DNA from: Tepidisphaeraceae bacterium
GTDB lineage: Bacteria; Planctomycetota; Phycisphaerae; Tepidisphaerales; Tepidisphaeraceae
Direction: 5' to 3'
Assembly (NCBI GenBank): GCA_035998445.1
Contig: DASYHQ010000032.1
Coordinates: forward strand, 124,001-188,000
DNA length: 64,000 nucleotides
The notes under the pieces were generated by a model, which saw nothing but the letters and a program-made list of their open reading frames with translations, was not told the DNA's origin and searched no databases. Of the stretch, positions 17,019-24,969 are shown one piece after another. The position numbers were made by a program, and so were the translations under genes. The number at the start of each line of letters is the position of its first letter. The first letter of the stretch is position 1.

Positions 17019-18488
17019 ATGGCCATCACGCACCCAAAGCTCGCCACATACACGCCCTCCCAGGCGGACCCGTTCGATGCGACGAAGGCTGCGCACCTGA
17101 TGAACCGCGCGGGCTTCGGTGGCACCGCTGCCGAGCTTGAACGGGTGCTGCAGCTGGGCCCGCAGAACGCCGTGGATTGGCTGCTTGATTTCCCGGACGC
17201 GCCCGCTGAAGAGTTGAGCCAGGACGACATGCCGGACCTGACCAGCGTCGAGGGGTACCCGCGGAACTTTCGCGAGTACCGCAAGCTGCTGGACATGAAG
17301 AGTCGCGAGGAGCGTATGGAGCTGCAGCAGCAGTTCCAGGCCGCCAACCGCGAGGCGGTGCGTGAGACGATGGCGTGGTGGGTCCGCCGAATGGCCTACG
17401 GGCCGTTCCCGCTGCAGGAGAAGCTGACGTTCTTCTGGCATGGACACTTCACCACCAGTGCCCGCGACGAGCGCAGCGCCATGTTGATCTGGGAACAGAA
17501 CGAGTGCCTCCGCCGTCATGCGGGTGGTAACTTCCGCGCGTTCGTCCACAACATCTCGCGCGATCCGGCGATGCTGGACTACCTGAACAACACCCAGAAC
17601 AAGAAACAGCGCCCCAACGAAAACTACGCCCGCGAGCTGATGGAGCTGTTCACGCTTGGCATCGGCAACTATTCCGAGCAGGACATCAAGGAAGCCGCCC
17701 GCGCCTTCACCGGCTGGGCGCACGAGGGGGAGAGTTTCGTCTTCCGCAAGTACGACCACGACTTCGACGACAAGGTCTTCTTCGGCCGAAAGGGCAAGTG
17801 GGACGGGTCGGACGTCATCGAGATCATTCTGTCCCGCAAGCGCTGCGCGAACTACATCGCTGCCAAGGTCTGGGCCTACTTCGTCGCCGAGCCCGTCGAC
17901 GATCAACTGGCCGCGGCGCTCGGCGACGTGCTGTACGACGCGAGGTACGACGTGCGACCGCTGCTGCGCACGATCTTCACCAGCAAGGGCTTTTACGATC
18001 CCAAGGTCATCGGCAGCCAGATCAAGAGCCCGGTGCAGCTGGTCGTCGGCACGATTCGCCAGCTTGGGCTTGAGATGCCCAGCGTCGGCCAGCTTCGCGG
18101 CGCGCTGGAACAGATGGGCCAGGTGCCACTGATGCCGCCGAACGTGAAGGGCTGGCCCGGCGGGCGCCTGTGGGTGAACACCAGCACGCTCTTCGTCCGC
18201 TACAATACCGCCGTCTGGCTGGCCGGTGGCGAGATCCCCGTCGCCCCGGGTCGCCGGTTGATGGATCGGGCAATGCGCCGGCGTGGTCAGAGTAACTTCA
18301 AGCCCGACGGTGGCCGCGACGCGGATGCGGTTGTGGATGCGTGGGTGACCACGCTCATTGGTCGGCCGATTGGCGATTCGCAAAGGAAGCTATTGCGCGA
18401 AGCGCTCGGCGATCGACCCGACCGCGAAGAGAACGTACGGCGAATGGTCCAGCTGATCGTGTCGATGCCAGAGTACCAGCTGTGCTAA
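17019..18488 (+). CDS. DUF1800 family protein
   Basis: A 489-residue protein of the DUF1800 family, common in planctomycetes and related phyla and nearly always paired with DUF1501, as here. Recognisable blocks are AAHLMNRAGFGGTAAEL at the N-terminus, KLTFFWHGHFTT with its His pair, RPNENYARELMELFTLGIGN in the middle, FTGWAHEG, and MPPNVKGWPGG near the end. The molecular role is unknown; many family members are exported, but no clear signal peptide is seen here. The DUF1501 gene follows after 87 bases holding a palindromic repeat. The open frame on the opposite strand over the same stretch is a codon-bias shadow. Confidence 0.93.
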   Translation: MAITHPKLATYTPSQADPFDATKAAHLMNRAGFGGTAAELERVLQLGPQNAVDWLLDFPDAPAEELSQDDMPDLTSVEGYPRNFREYRKLLDMKSREERMELQQQFQAANREAVRETMAWWVRRMAYGPFPLQEKLTFFWHGHFTTSARDERSAMLIWEQNECLRRHAGGNFRAFVHNISRDPAMLDYLNNTQNKKQRPNENYARELMELFTLGIGNYSEQDIKEAARAFTGWAHEGESFVFRKYDHDFDDKVFFGRKGKWDGSDVIEIILSRKRCANYIAAKVWAYFVAEPVDDQLAAALGDVLYDARYDVRPLLRTIFTSKGFYDPKVIGSQIKSPVQLVVGTIRQLGLEMPSVGQLRGALEQMGQVPLMPPNVKGWPGGRLWVNTSTLFVRYNTAVWLAGGEIPVAPGRRLMDRAMRRRGQSNFKPDGGRDADAVVDAWVTTLIGRPIGDSQRKLLREALGDRPDREENVRRMVQLIVSMPEYQLC

Positions 18489-18497
18489 GACTTAGTG

Positions 18498-18562
18498 GTA
18501 CCATGGGTGCCCGGCCCATGTTCCGGTTTGAAGAGAAGAGACGGGCGAGCCGCCCATGGTAC
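18498..18562. repeat. Palindromic element between DUF1800 and DUF1501 genes (type G)
   Basis: GTACCATGGGTGCCCG (18498-18513) mirrors the 21 bases at 18542-18562, which read CGGGCGAGCCGCCCATGGTA plus C, with a few inserted bases. The centre also contains GGCCCATG. It fills most of the gap within a presumed operon, ending 13 bases before the DUF1501 start codon, and could shield or process the transcript. Confidence 0.65.
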
Positions 18563-18575
18563 GCAGGAGAAACCG

Positions 18576-19898
18576 ATGTCTGATCATCTTTCCACCCGCC
18601 GCGCGTTTCTCCAGAACGGCCTCGGCCTGCTCGCGGCCGCGACGACGGTGCCGGCGTTCCTCGATCGCACCGTGTGGGCGATGGACAAGCCGCTGGATGG
18701 CAATCGCCTTCAGCGCGCCAGCGGCAAGGACGGTAAGATCCTCGTCGTCGTGCAGTTGTCGGGCGGCAACGATGGGCTGAACAGCGTCGTCCCCTACGCC
18801 GACGACGCCTACTACCGCGCCCGGCCGGCGATCGGCATTGCCGCCAAAGATACGCTGCGCATCAACGACTACATCGGCCTGAACCCCACGCTCACGCCGT
18901 TGCAGAAGATGTACGACAACGGGCAGCTGTCGATCATTCAGGGCGTCGGCTATCCCAACCCGAACCGCTCGCACTTCCGCTCGATGGACATCTGGCAGAC
19001 CGCCAACCCGCAGGACGAGATGGCGGCGACCGGTTGGGTCGGCAAGTTCTTCGACAACACCTGCGAAGGCGTCGACCCGCACGTCGGCGTGTCGATCGGT
19101 GAGAACCTGCCACTGGCCATGAAGGGCGAGCGCATCACGCCGTTGGCGTTCGAGCGGCCCGACAGCTACCGCTACAAGGGCAAGGACCGCGAGCGCTACC
19201 TGGCCCTGAACCAGTACGACGGCAGCGCGATCGACCCCGCGATGGCGAGCGATGCGCAGCACAAGCCGATCATCAAGCCGAAAAAGAAGGAGATCGAGGT
19301 CGCGACCGCCGACCAGCAGTTGGATTTCCTGCGCCGCACCGCGATGGACGCGCAGGTCTCCAGCGATCGATTGCTGAAGATCACGCGCGAGTTCCAGGCG
19401 GCCGGCACCTATCCGCGCGGCAGCTTCGGTGATGGACTGCGCACCGTGGCGGCGATGATCGGTGGCGGGCTGTCGACGCGCGTCTACTACGTCACGCTCG
19501 GTGGCTTCGACACCCACGCCGGCCAGCGCGGCCGACACGACAACCTGATGCAGCAGTTCGCTCAAGGCACCGAGGCCTTCTGGGCCGACATGCTCAAGCA
19601 GGAGAACAGCGACCGCGTGCTGATGCTCAGCTTCAGCGAGTTTGGCCGGCGCGTACAGCAAAATGCCAGCGGCGGTACTGACCACGGCGCCGCGGCCCCA
19701 ATGTTCGTTATGGGCCCGAAGTTGAAACAGGGCGTCATCGGCAAGCACCCCTCGCTGACCGACCTGGACCAAGGCGACCTCAAACACAACATCGACTTCC
19801 GCAGCGTCTACGCGACCGTGCTCGAAGAATGGCTGGAGACGCCGAGCAAGCCAATCCTCGGCCAGCAGTTCAAGACGCTGCCGATGTTCAAGGCGTAG
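18576..19898 (+). CDS. DUF1501 family protein with Tat-type signal
   Basis: A 440-residue protein of the DUF1501 family (alkaline-phosphatase-like fold, sulfatase relatives). The N-terminus STRRAFLQNGLGLLAAATTV carries a twin-arginine export motif followed by a hydrophobic stretch, so it is probably exported folded. Family blocks include VVVQLSGGNDGLNSVVPYAD, RSHFRSMDIWQTA, YYVTLGGFDTHAGQ and MLSFSEFGRRVQQNASGGTD followed by HG. The ATG at 18576 has GGAG seven bases upstream. It is the usual partner of DUF1800 and probably forms one unit with it; the pair's biochemical role is not established. Confidence 0.94.
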   Translation: MSDHLSTRRAFLQNGLGLLAAATTVPAFLDRTVWAMDKPLDGNRLQRASGKDGKILVVVQLSGGNDGLNSVVPYADDAYYRARPAIGIAAKDTLRINDYIGLNPTLTPLQKMYDNGQLSIIQGVGYPNPNRSHFRSMDIWQTANPQDEMAATGWVGKFFDNTCEGVDPHVGVSIGENLPLAMKGERITPLAFERPDSYRYKGKDRERYLALNQYDGSAIDPAMASDAQHKPIIKPKKKEIEVATADQQLDFLRRTAMDAQVSSDRLLKITREFQAAGTYPRGSFGDGLRTVAAMIGGGLSTRVYYVTLGGFDTHAGQRGRHDNLMQQFAQGTEAFWADMLKQENSDRVLMLSFSEFGRRVQQNASGGTDHGAAAPMFVMGPKLKQGVIGKHPSLTDLDQGDLKHNIDFRSVYATVLEEWLETPSKPILGQQFKTLPMFKA

Positions 19899-19932
19899 CA
19901 CTGCCGGCCGTGTGCGGTGCTTTCGTGTTCGT

Positions 19933-20543
19933 CTTCTGTAGGACAGGCATTCCTGCCTGTCTCTCCCCCCGTATTCTCTCTTCTGTGGGCACGGGCATTC
20001 TTGCCTGTGTCTCTGCTTGTCTTCAGTTTGTCTCTTCTGGTGGGACGGACATTCTTATCTGTCTCTCTTCGAGAGAGTTGCGCCTCCTTGGATACAAAAG
20101 CGACGCGAAGGCACGAAGGCGCGGAGCCATCGCTAAGGAGATTCCACAACTTGATGCCCCGGCGGCGGTCTGGGTAAGGCAAAACGTGAATTCGTGCACC
20201 ATTTTGCACCATTGTGCAACATTGATTGGTCGCGACCGGGGAGTTGAACTCCACGACGTCTGCTATTCGGTTGTCAAAGAACACGCTATCCATTTCTACG
20301 GTCGCGCTGCGCGATTGAGGTGGAGTCGGCGCAACACACGCGAAGATTCTTGTGTCCTCCTTCGCGTCGTTGTGTCTTCTTTGCTCGCGGCTTCGCCGCG
20401 TGGCAGACAAGAGTGTCCGCCCCACTGAGCAAGGCAAAGATAGGGGGGAGACACAGGCAAGAATGCCTGTGCCACAGAAGAGAATACGGGGGGAGAGGCG
20501 GACGGGGGGAGAGACAGGCAGGAATGCCTGTCCTACAGAAGAA
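19933..20543. repeat. Mirrored array of hairpin units (type A), a 0.6 kb nested palindrome
   Basis: Three units run left to right, each a small dyad: ACAGGCATTCCTGCCTGT (19943-19960), ACGGGCATTCTTGCCTGT (19991-20008) and ACGGACATTCTTATCTGT (20045-20062). Their reverse complements appear in mirrored order at 20403-20420, 20453-20470 and 20514-20531. Spacers are mirrored too, for example CTCCCCCCGTATTC at 19963-19976 against GAATACGGGGGGAG at 20482-20495. Even the outer centre matches: CGACGCGAAGG at 20101-20111 and its complement at 20359-20369. The whole lies between the DUF1501 gene and the convergent debranching enzyme gene. Confidence 0.85.
20194..20223. repeat. Three tandem 10-bp repeats
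   Basis: GTGCACCATT, TTGCACCATT and GTGCAACATT follow each other without spacing. A 10-bp period places them on one face of the helix, as in some operators or iterons, but nothing nearby names a binding protein. Confidence 0.6.
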
Positions 20544-20571
20544 GCTATCCCGTTGGACGACAGCGCTTGGC

Positions 20572-22626
20572 CTACACGGGCGCCGAGGGCGCGCTCGGTC
20601 GGCTGGCCGGGGGATCCAGTTCGACGCGGGCCCAGGGGGGCAGGTCGACGGCGGCGCCGTTGGCGTCTTCGACATAGGCTCTCGCGATCTCGGCGACCGA
20701 GAGCAGCGAGGCGATCGCGCCGCCGGGGTGGTGCGGGGCTTCACCGTCGAAAAGCTCGGGGAGGTTGCCGATTCCGGGGCCGTTCAGGTGGTTCAGGCAG
20801 GGGCGCAGCCAATCGTTAACTGTGGCGATCGCGGCGTCATCGCGAGCGTGCTCGCGCGTCCATGCGGTGACGAACGGGCCGAGCAGCCATGGGTAGACTG
20901 TACCGTTGTGCTGCGCGCGATCCCGCTCGCTCACACTGCCGGCGTAGCGACCGCAGTACCGCGGGTCGGAGGGCGCCAAGGTGCGCAGGCCGTAGGGCGT
21001 TAGAAGCTCATCGCGCACGCGCTCAAGCATTTGCTTACAACGGTCGGCGGCCAGCACGGGATGGGCCAGGCTGGCCGCCAGGACCTGATTCGGACGCAGC
21101 GACGCATCGGGACCGGCCGGCGTCAGCACGTCGAAGCACGCCCCAATGACATCGTTCCAGAAGTACGCGTTGAAGGCGTCGCGGGTCGCGTCCGCCTGAG
21201 CACGCAGGTTGGTGGCCGTGGCGGCGTCGCCGTCGGATGCGCAGAGATCGGCGCCGATGCGGAGCGCGTTGTACCACAGCGCGTTCAGTTCCACTGGTTT
21301 GCCGACCCGCGGTGTAAGGGGCACGCCAGTCAGCGGTCGGGCGTCCATCCACGTTGTGGCGCGGGTGTCATCGGTCGTCTGCAACAGGTGGTCGCGATCC
21401 ACCGAAATGGCCAACGGCGTCGTGCCTTCGCTGTAGGCGGAGATGATCTTGCGGACCGCGTCGAACAGTGGCCGCATGGCGGCCGGGTCGACATCGTGCG
21501 CGTGCTGGCGGTACTGGTGGACGGCGTTCACAAACCACAGCGAGACGTCGGCGCCGTCGTAACGCGGGCCGGAACCGTCCTCGGGGTACGACGATGCGAT
21601 CAACCCATCCTTCAGCGTGCCGGCGATTGTGCACAGCAAGTTTAACCCGTCTGCAAATCGGCCGGTGACGAGGTACGTGCCGCTGAACGCGATCAACGCA
21701 TCGCGCACGGATGGCGGCGCCCACGGGTACTGCGTGATGCCGGGCCCGCGCTGCCGGGCGGCCTCGGTGGGCACGGTACAGCTGAACTGGCAGAGCGAAC
21801 GCTTCAGTGGCGCGGGCACGGGAACGGGGGCAAAGGTGGTGTCGTCAAAGGCGACGCTGTCGCACTGCAGGTCGGCCTGCGACAGGGCTGCGTCGAAGTC
21901 GATCGTGTCGGCGCTGCAGATGAAGTTGGCGGTCTGCCCCGGGTAAAGCGCCCAGCGGAGGGTCGCGGGTGACCAGACGTCTTCCAAGCCCGCGTAGCCG
22001 CGTTCCATGTCGCGGCGGTAGATCGAGTTCAGGTACCACGCGGGCGAACTGGCGAACGCGCCATCGTGGGCGAAGAACACCTCGGGCGTGCGGGCGGTGG
22101 GGGGCACGCGGTACTGGAGCTTGCCGCGCTTCTCGACGATCAACCGACCGTTCCACTGGTACATCAGTTCGTGGATCGGCCGCAGCGCCAGCATTGGCCG
22201 CATCTCGAGTTCCACCGGATGATCGCCGGCCAACAGCGTGTAGCTGATGCAGACCGTGTTCTGCCCGCGAACCAGGCGCAGCGTCTTCTCGATCGTCCAA
22301 CCATCGCCTTGATAAGCCCAGCGGGGAACGGGAGATCGGCTGAAGCAGCGCAGAAATTCGATGCCGCGCGGGTGGATGATGCCGGGGTATTCGTTGCTGG
22401 CCAATGGCCACGCGTTGCCAGCAAAGGAAACGGTTTCCTCAACCCGGCTCAGCAACACCATACGCCGCACCGGTGGCGTCATGGCGGCCACGAGCAGGCC
22501 ATGGTACTTGCGTGTGTTCAGACAGGGCACCGTCGAGCTTGCGTACCCGCCGATGCCGTTCGTCGTCAGCCATTCACGTTGGGTCAATCCGTCGAAACCC
22601 AATGTGGATAAATCTTGGCCTTCCAC
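20572..22626 (-). CDS. Glycogen debranching enzyme, archaeal/bacterial GDE type
   Basis: A 684-residue amylo-alpha-1,6-glucosidase-type debranching enzyme that trims branch points of glycogen. The N-terminal domain opens with REWLTTNGIGGYASSTVPCL and RKYHGLLVA, the hallmark of the family. The C-terminal (alpha/alpha)6 toroid has LIASSYPEDGSGPRYDGADV, with a conserved Asp expected at the active site, and HNGTVYPWLLGPFVTAW. No signal peptide is present, so it acts on internal glycogen. The start is GTG at 22626, with GGGAGG five bases upstream. The gene is alone, converging on the mirrored repeat array. Confidence 0.93.
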   Translation of the reverse strand: MEGQDLSTLGFDGLTQREWLTTNGIGGYASSTVPCLNTRKYHGLLVAAMTPPVRRMVLLSRVEETVSFAGNAWPLASNEYPGIIHPRGIEFLRCFSRSPVPRWAYQGDGWTIEKTLRLVRGQNTVCISYTLLAGDHPVELEMRPMLALRPIHELMYQWNGRLIVEKRGKLQYRVPPTARTPEVFFAHDGAFASSPAWYLNSIYRRDMERGYAGLEDVWSPATLRWALYPGQTANFICSADTIDFDAALSQADLQCDSVAFDDTTFAPVPVPAPLKRSLCQFSCTVPTEAARQRGPGITQYPWAPPSVRDALIAFSGTYLVTGRFADGLNLLCTIAGTLKDGLIASSYPEDGSGPRYDGADVSLWFVNAVHQYRQHAHDVDPAAMRPLFDAVRKIISAYSEGTTPLAISVDRDHLLQTTDDTRATTWMDARPLTGVPLTPRVGKPVELNALWYNALRIGADLCASDGDAATATNLRAQADATRDAFNAYFWNDVIGACFDVLTPAGPDASLRPNQVLAASLAHPVLAADRCKQMLERVRDELLTPYGLRTLAPSDPRYCGRYAGSVSERDRAQHNGTVYPWLLGPFVTAWTREHARDDAAIATVNDWLRPCLNHLNGPGIGNLPELFDGEAPHHPGGAIASLLSVAEIARAYVEDANGAAVDLPPWARVELDPPASRPSAPSAPV

Positions 22627-23054
22627 CGTGTCCTCCCTGTTCGGACCTATTCATCATACTCGATAAAACCCACCGGGGTTGACGAAACTTTGGACAGGGA
22701 CGCGGTAAGAACGCGCTAGGGCCGAAAGGTGATGTTGATGCGGGAAAACGATGGGTCAACTACGGAGAATAGGCGATAAGCCGTGTACGGTCAGCGGCTT
22801 TGTGAGGCGAGTTACGATTTATGGCGTGGCTCGTCGACTTGGCAAGACGCACGTAGGGGAAGGCACGGCGGCCTGCGCCTAAATTGAGCGCCGAAGCGGA
22901 GCGGACAAGACCCCATGTCATCCCGAAGGGAGCGGTAGCGACCTGAGGGATCTCGTGTATCTGGCGACGCCGGCCGTTGGAGATCCATCGGGTCGCTACC
23001 ACTCGCCTCGGAATGACAGGTTGGGCATTGCGCGGCCGTTTTATCCGCTAGCGT
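22627..23054. other. 428-base gap between debranching enzyme and moeZ-like gene
   Basis: No gene is seen. The left part should hold the debranching enzyme promoter, but no clear element stands out. A degenerate half of the type D repeat lies at 22853-22880 and a full type C palindrome at 22916-23018, just after the moeZ-like stop codon. Confidence 0.6.
22916..23018. repeat. Palindromic element type C, copy 1
   Basis: The left arm begins TGTCATCCCGAAGGGAGCGG (22916) and ends GGATCTC at 22954; the right arm (22981-23018) is its imperfect reverse complement. Arms of about 38 bases flank a 26-base centre. It could end transcription of the moeZ-like gene. Other copies lie at 38616 and 58110. Confidence 0.8.
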
Positions 23055-24341
23055 TTAGTACTGTGGCCCACCCGGGTTTACGTCCTTGTTCCACAGCAGG
23101 ATGCCACCGGCCATGCTCTTGACGTTCTTGAAGCCCTGGCCGCGCAGGATCTGGGCGAACTGAAGCGACCGCGCGCCACTGCGGCAATGCACGATCACCT
23201 CTTCGTCCTTGTGCGGCTTCAGGTCGCCGATGTGCTGGGCCAGCTGTTGCAGCGGGATCAATTTGGCGCCTTCGATGTTCGTGATCTCGAACTCGTTGGG
23301 CAGCCGGCAGTCGATGAAGACGAACTTGTCATGCTTGTCGAGCTTGGCCTTCACCTCGCGAGGCGTTACCTCCCAATCGGGCTTGAACGCGTAGCCGGGT
23401 GGCAAGCCCTTGTCGTCCAGCGACGGGTCGGGCTGAGGCTTGTTGCCGGACTTGGCGTTCTGCACCTCGGCTTCCGTTTCCGCCAATGACTTGGGGTCCA
23501 GGATCGGCGAGCCGCAGAACTGCTCGTAGTCGATCGGTTCGGTAATGGTCGGATTGTCGCCGCACACTGGGCAGGTGGGGTCGCGGCGAACCTTGAAGGT
23601 TTTGAACTCGAGATCGAGCGCCGCGAACGTTGTCAGCTTGCCGATCGCCGGCGTGCCGATGCCGAGGATCAGCTTGATCACCTCGTTGGCCTGTAGCGTG
23701 CCGATGATGCCCGGCAGCACGCCGATCACGCCACCTTCAGCGCAGCTCGGCACCGAACCCGGATCCGGTGGCTCGGGATACATGCAGCGGTAGCACGGCC
23801 CCTGTTCGCCAGCGCGCAGCGGGTTGGGCAAATGCGGCGCGAAGACGGTGACCATGCCTTCGAAACGGAAGATGGAGCCGTAGACGTTCGGCTTCTTTAG
23901 AATGACGCAGGCGTCGTTCACGCAGTATCGCGTGGGGAAGTTGTCGGTGCCGTCGATGATGACGTCGTAGTCCTTGATCAAACCGAGGACGTTCTCGGAG
24001 TTCACGACGGTCTTGTGTTCGATGACGTTGCAGTCCGGGTTCAGGTCCTTCAACCGCTTGGCCGCGGCTTTGACCTTGTCTTCACCCAGGGTGCTGACGC
24101 CGAACAGCACCTGCCGCTGGAGGTTGCTGGGGCTGACGACGTCCACGTCCGCCATGCCGATCGTGCCGACGCCAGCAGCGGCCAAGTACAGGCTGATGGG
24201 CGATCCCAATCCACCGGCGCCAATGCAGAGGATCTTGGCGTTCAGCAGCTTCTTCTGACCTTCCACGCCCACTTCGGGCAGGATCAGGTGGCGCTTGTAC
24301 CGGTTGACTTGTTCGCTGGTGAGGTTGGGGAGTGTGCTCAT
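23055..24341 (-). CDS. moeZ: MoeZ/MoeB-type adenylyltransferase with C-terminal rhodanese domain
   Basis: An E1-like enzyme that adenylates the C-terminal glycine of a ubiquitin-like sulfur carrier and loads sulfur on it. The 428 residues hold a ThiF/MoeB domain (ATP loop IGAGGLGSPISLYLAAAGVG, DNFPTRYCVNDAC, and zinc ligands in CYRC and CPVCG) followed by a rhodanese domain with active-site loop HCRSGARS near the C-terminus. Such fusions serve molybdopterin, thiamine, cysteine or tRNA thiolation pathways; which carrier is used here is unknown, since no MoaD/ThiS gene is in the window. The ATG at 24341 begins the family's usual MSTLPNLT..QVNRYKRH. It lies 52 bases downstream of the ahpD-like gene and shares its leader. 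Confidence 0.92.
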   Translation of the reverse strand: MSTLPNLTSEQVNRYKRHLILPEVGVEGQKKLLNAKILCIGAGGLGSPISLYLAAAGVGTIGMADVDVVSPSNLQRQVLFGVSTLGEDKVKAAAKRLKDLNPDCNVIEHKTVVNSENVLGLIKDYDVIIDGTDNFPTRYCVNDACVILKKPNVYGSIFRFEGMVTVFAPHLPNPLRAGEQGPCYRCMYPEPPDPGSVPSCAEGGVIGVLPGIIGTLQANEVIKLILGIGTPAIGKLTTFAALDLEFKTFKVRRDPTCPVCGDNPTITEPIDYEQFCGSPILDPKSLAETEAEVQNAKSGNKPQPDPSLDDKGLPPGYAFKPDWEVTPREVKAKLDKHDKFVFIDCRLPNEFEITNIEGAKLIPLQQLAQHIGDLKPHKDEEVIVHCRSGARSLQFAQILRGQGFKNVKSMAGGILLWNKDVNPGGPQY

Positions 24342-24393
24342 GTTGGTGTTCTCGTGGTCTGATTCTTTTGAGACGTTCGTGGTCCGTCGCGCG

Positions 24394-24852
24394 CTACTTC
24401 TTCGCCGGTTGATACGACCCCGCCGGTGATCGCAGCCCAATGGCCATGCGGTTCCATGCGTTGATCGCGGCGATGACCCACGTCAGGTCGACGGCTTCCT
24501 TTTCGTTGAAGTGCGCCCGCATCGCTTCGTAAGCCGCATCGGGCGCATGCGTGTCGCCGACGCGGGTCAGCACTTCCGTCCACTCCAGTGCCGCACGTTC
24601 GCGGTCGGTGTAGTACGGTGCCTCGGCCCAAGCATCCAGCCCGTAGAGCCGTTGCTCGGCCTCGCCGTTGGCCCGGGCGTCCTTCCAGTGCATGTCGATG
24701 CAGAACGCACAGCCGTTCATCTGCGACGCCCGCAGCTTCACGAGGTGGATCAGGCCGTGATCCAGGCCGCTGCCGTTGATGTACGCCTCGACCCCGGACA
24801 TGGCCTGGTACGCCTTCGGCGCGATCTGCGGAAAGTTGATTCGTGGTTGCAT
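24394..24852 (-). CDS. AhpD-like/carboxymuconolactone decarboxylase-family peroxidase
   Basis: A 152-residue protein of the AhpD-like family, which reduces peroxides or carries a thiol redox reaction. The redox-active pair is in NGCAFCIDMHWKDAR (CxxC followed by the conserved His). RERAALEWTEVLTR and the C-terminal INAWNRMAIGLR are also typical. The ATG at 24852 is preceded by GAGG four bases away. It is the first gene of a two-gene unit with the moeZ-like gene, and a strong intrinsic terminator ends only about 15 bases before its start codon, so its expression probably depends on antitermination. A link between thiol redox and sulfur transfer is plausible but inferred. Confidence 0.9.
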   Translation of the reverse strand: MQPRINFPQIAPKAYQAMSGVEAYINGSGLDHGLIHLVKLRASQMNGCAFCIDMHWKDARANGEAEQRLYGLDAWAEAPYYTDRERAALEWTEVLTRVGDTHAPDAAYEAMRAHFNEKEAVDLTWVIAAINAWNRMAIGLRSPAGSYQPAKK

Positions 24853-24867
24853 GAGCCCTCGTAAACG

Positions 24868-24969
24868 AAAAAACCATGCCCGTGGGGAAGCAAATTCTTC
24901 CCGTCGGCATGGCCCGTGGCAGAGACGCTCTGCCGCGCTTTAGCTGATGTGAGCTAAGGCTCACGGGCC
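24868..24969 (-). promoter_or_regulatory. Structured leader with intrinsic terminator before the ahpD-moeZ unit
   Basis: Reading the minus strand, an outer stem GGCCCGT/ACGGGCC (24969-24963 with 24917-24911) encloses two hairpins: one with TTAGCT/AGCTAA (24959-24938) and one with GGCAGAG/CTCTGCC (24934-24918). Directly after comes a long hairpin (24912-24874, arms starting CCATGCC and ending GGCATGG) followed by six T, which is a textbook intrinsic terminator. The outer stem and terminator share two bases. The 5' strand of the outer stem could instead pair with ACGGGC in the terminator's 3' arm, giving an antiterminator. I match it to no riboswitch class I know. Confidence 0.6.

Larger units (their letters stand above)
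19899..20571. other. 673-base gene-free region filled with mirrored repeats
   Basis: No gene with family similarity is found here; open frames that cross it are built from the repeats. It holds three hairpin units at 19943-20062, a centre of about 340 bases, and three inverted units at 20403-20531 (described separately). The centre contains a triple 10-bp tandem repeat and a perfect GGAGTT/AACTCC dyad at 20240-20252. Confidence 0.8.

Noticed and set aside
16818-19901. Long minus-strand frames opposite the DUF1800 and DUF1501 genes
   Set aside because: They are His/Arg/Val-rich shadows of well-recognised genes on the plus strand.
19933-20068. Three spaced repeats that might be a CRISPR array
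   Set aside because: Only three units, themselves palindromic and unequal, with repeat-like spacers that are mirrored 400 bases away; no cas gene.
20230-20290. A possible tRNA-like T arm around GGAGTTGAACTCC
   Set aside because: No acceptor or anticodon arm can be built around it.
19808-20437. A 209-codon minus-strand frame across the mirror array
   Set aside because: Its sequence is made of translated repeat units (for example TGRNACPTE) and the end of the DUF1501 gene.
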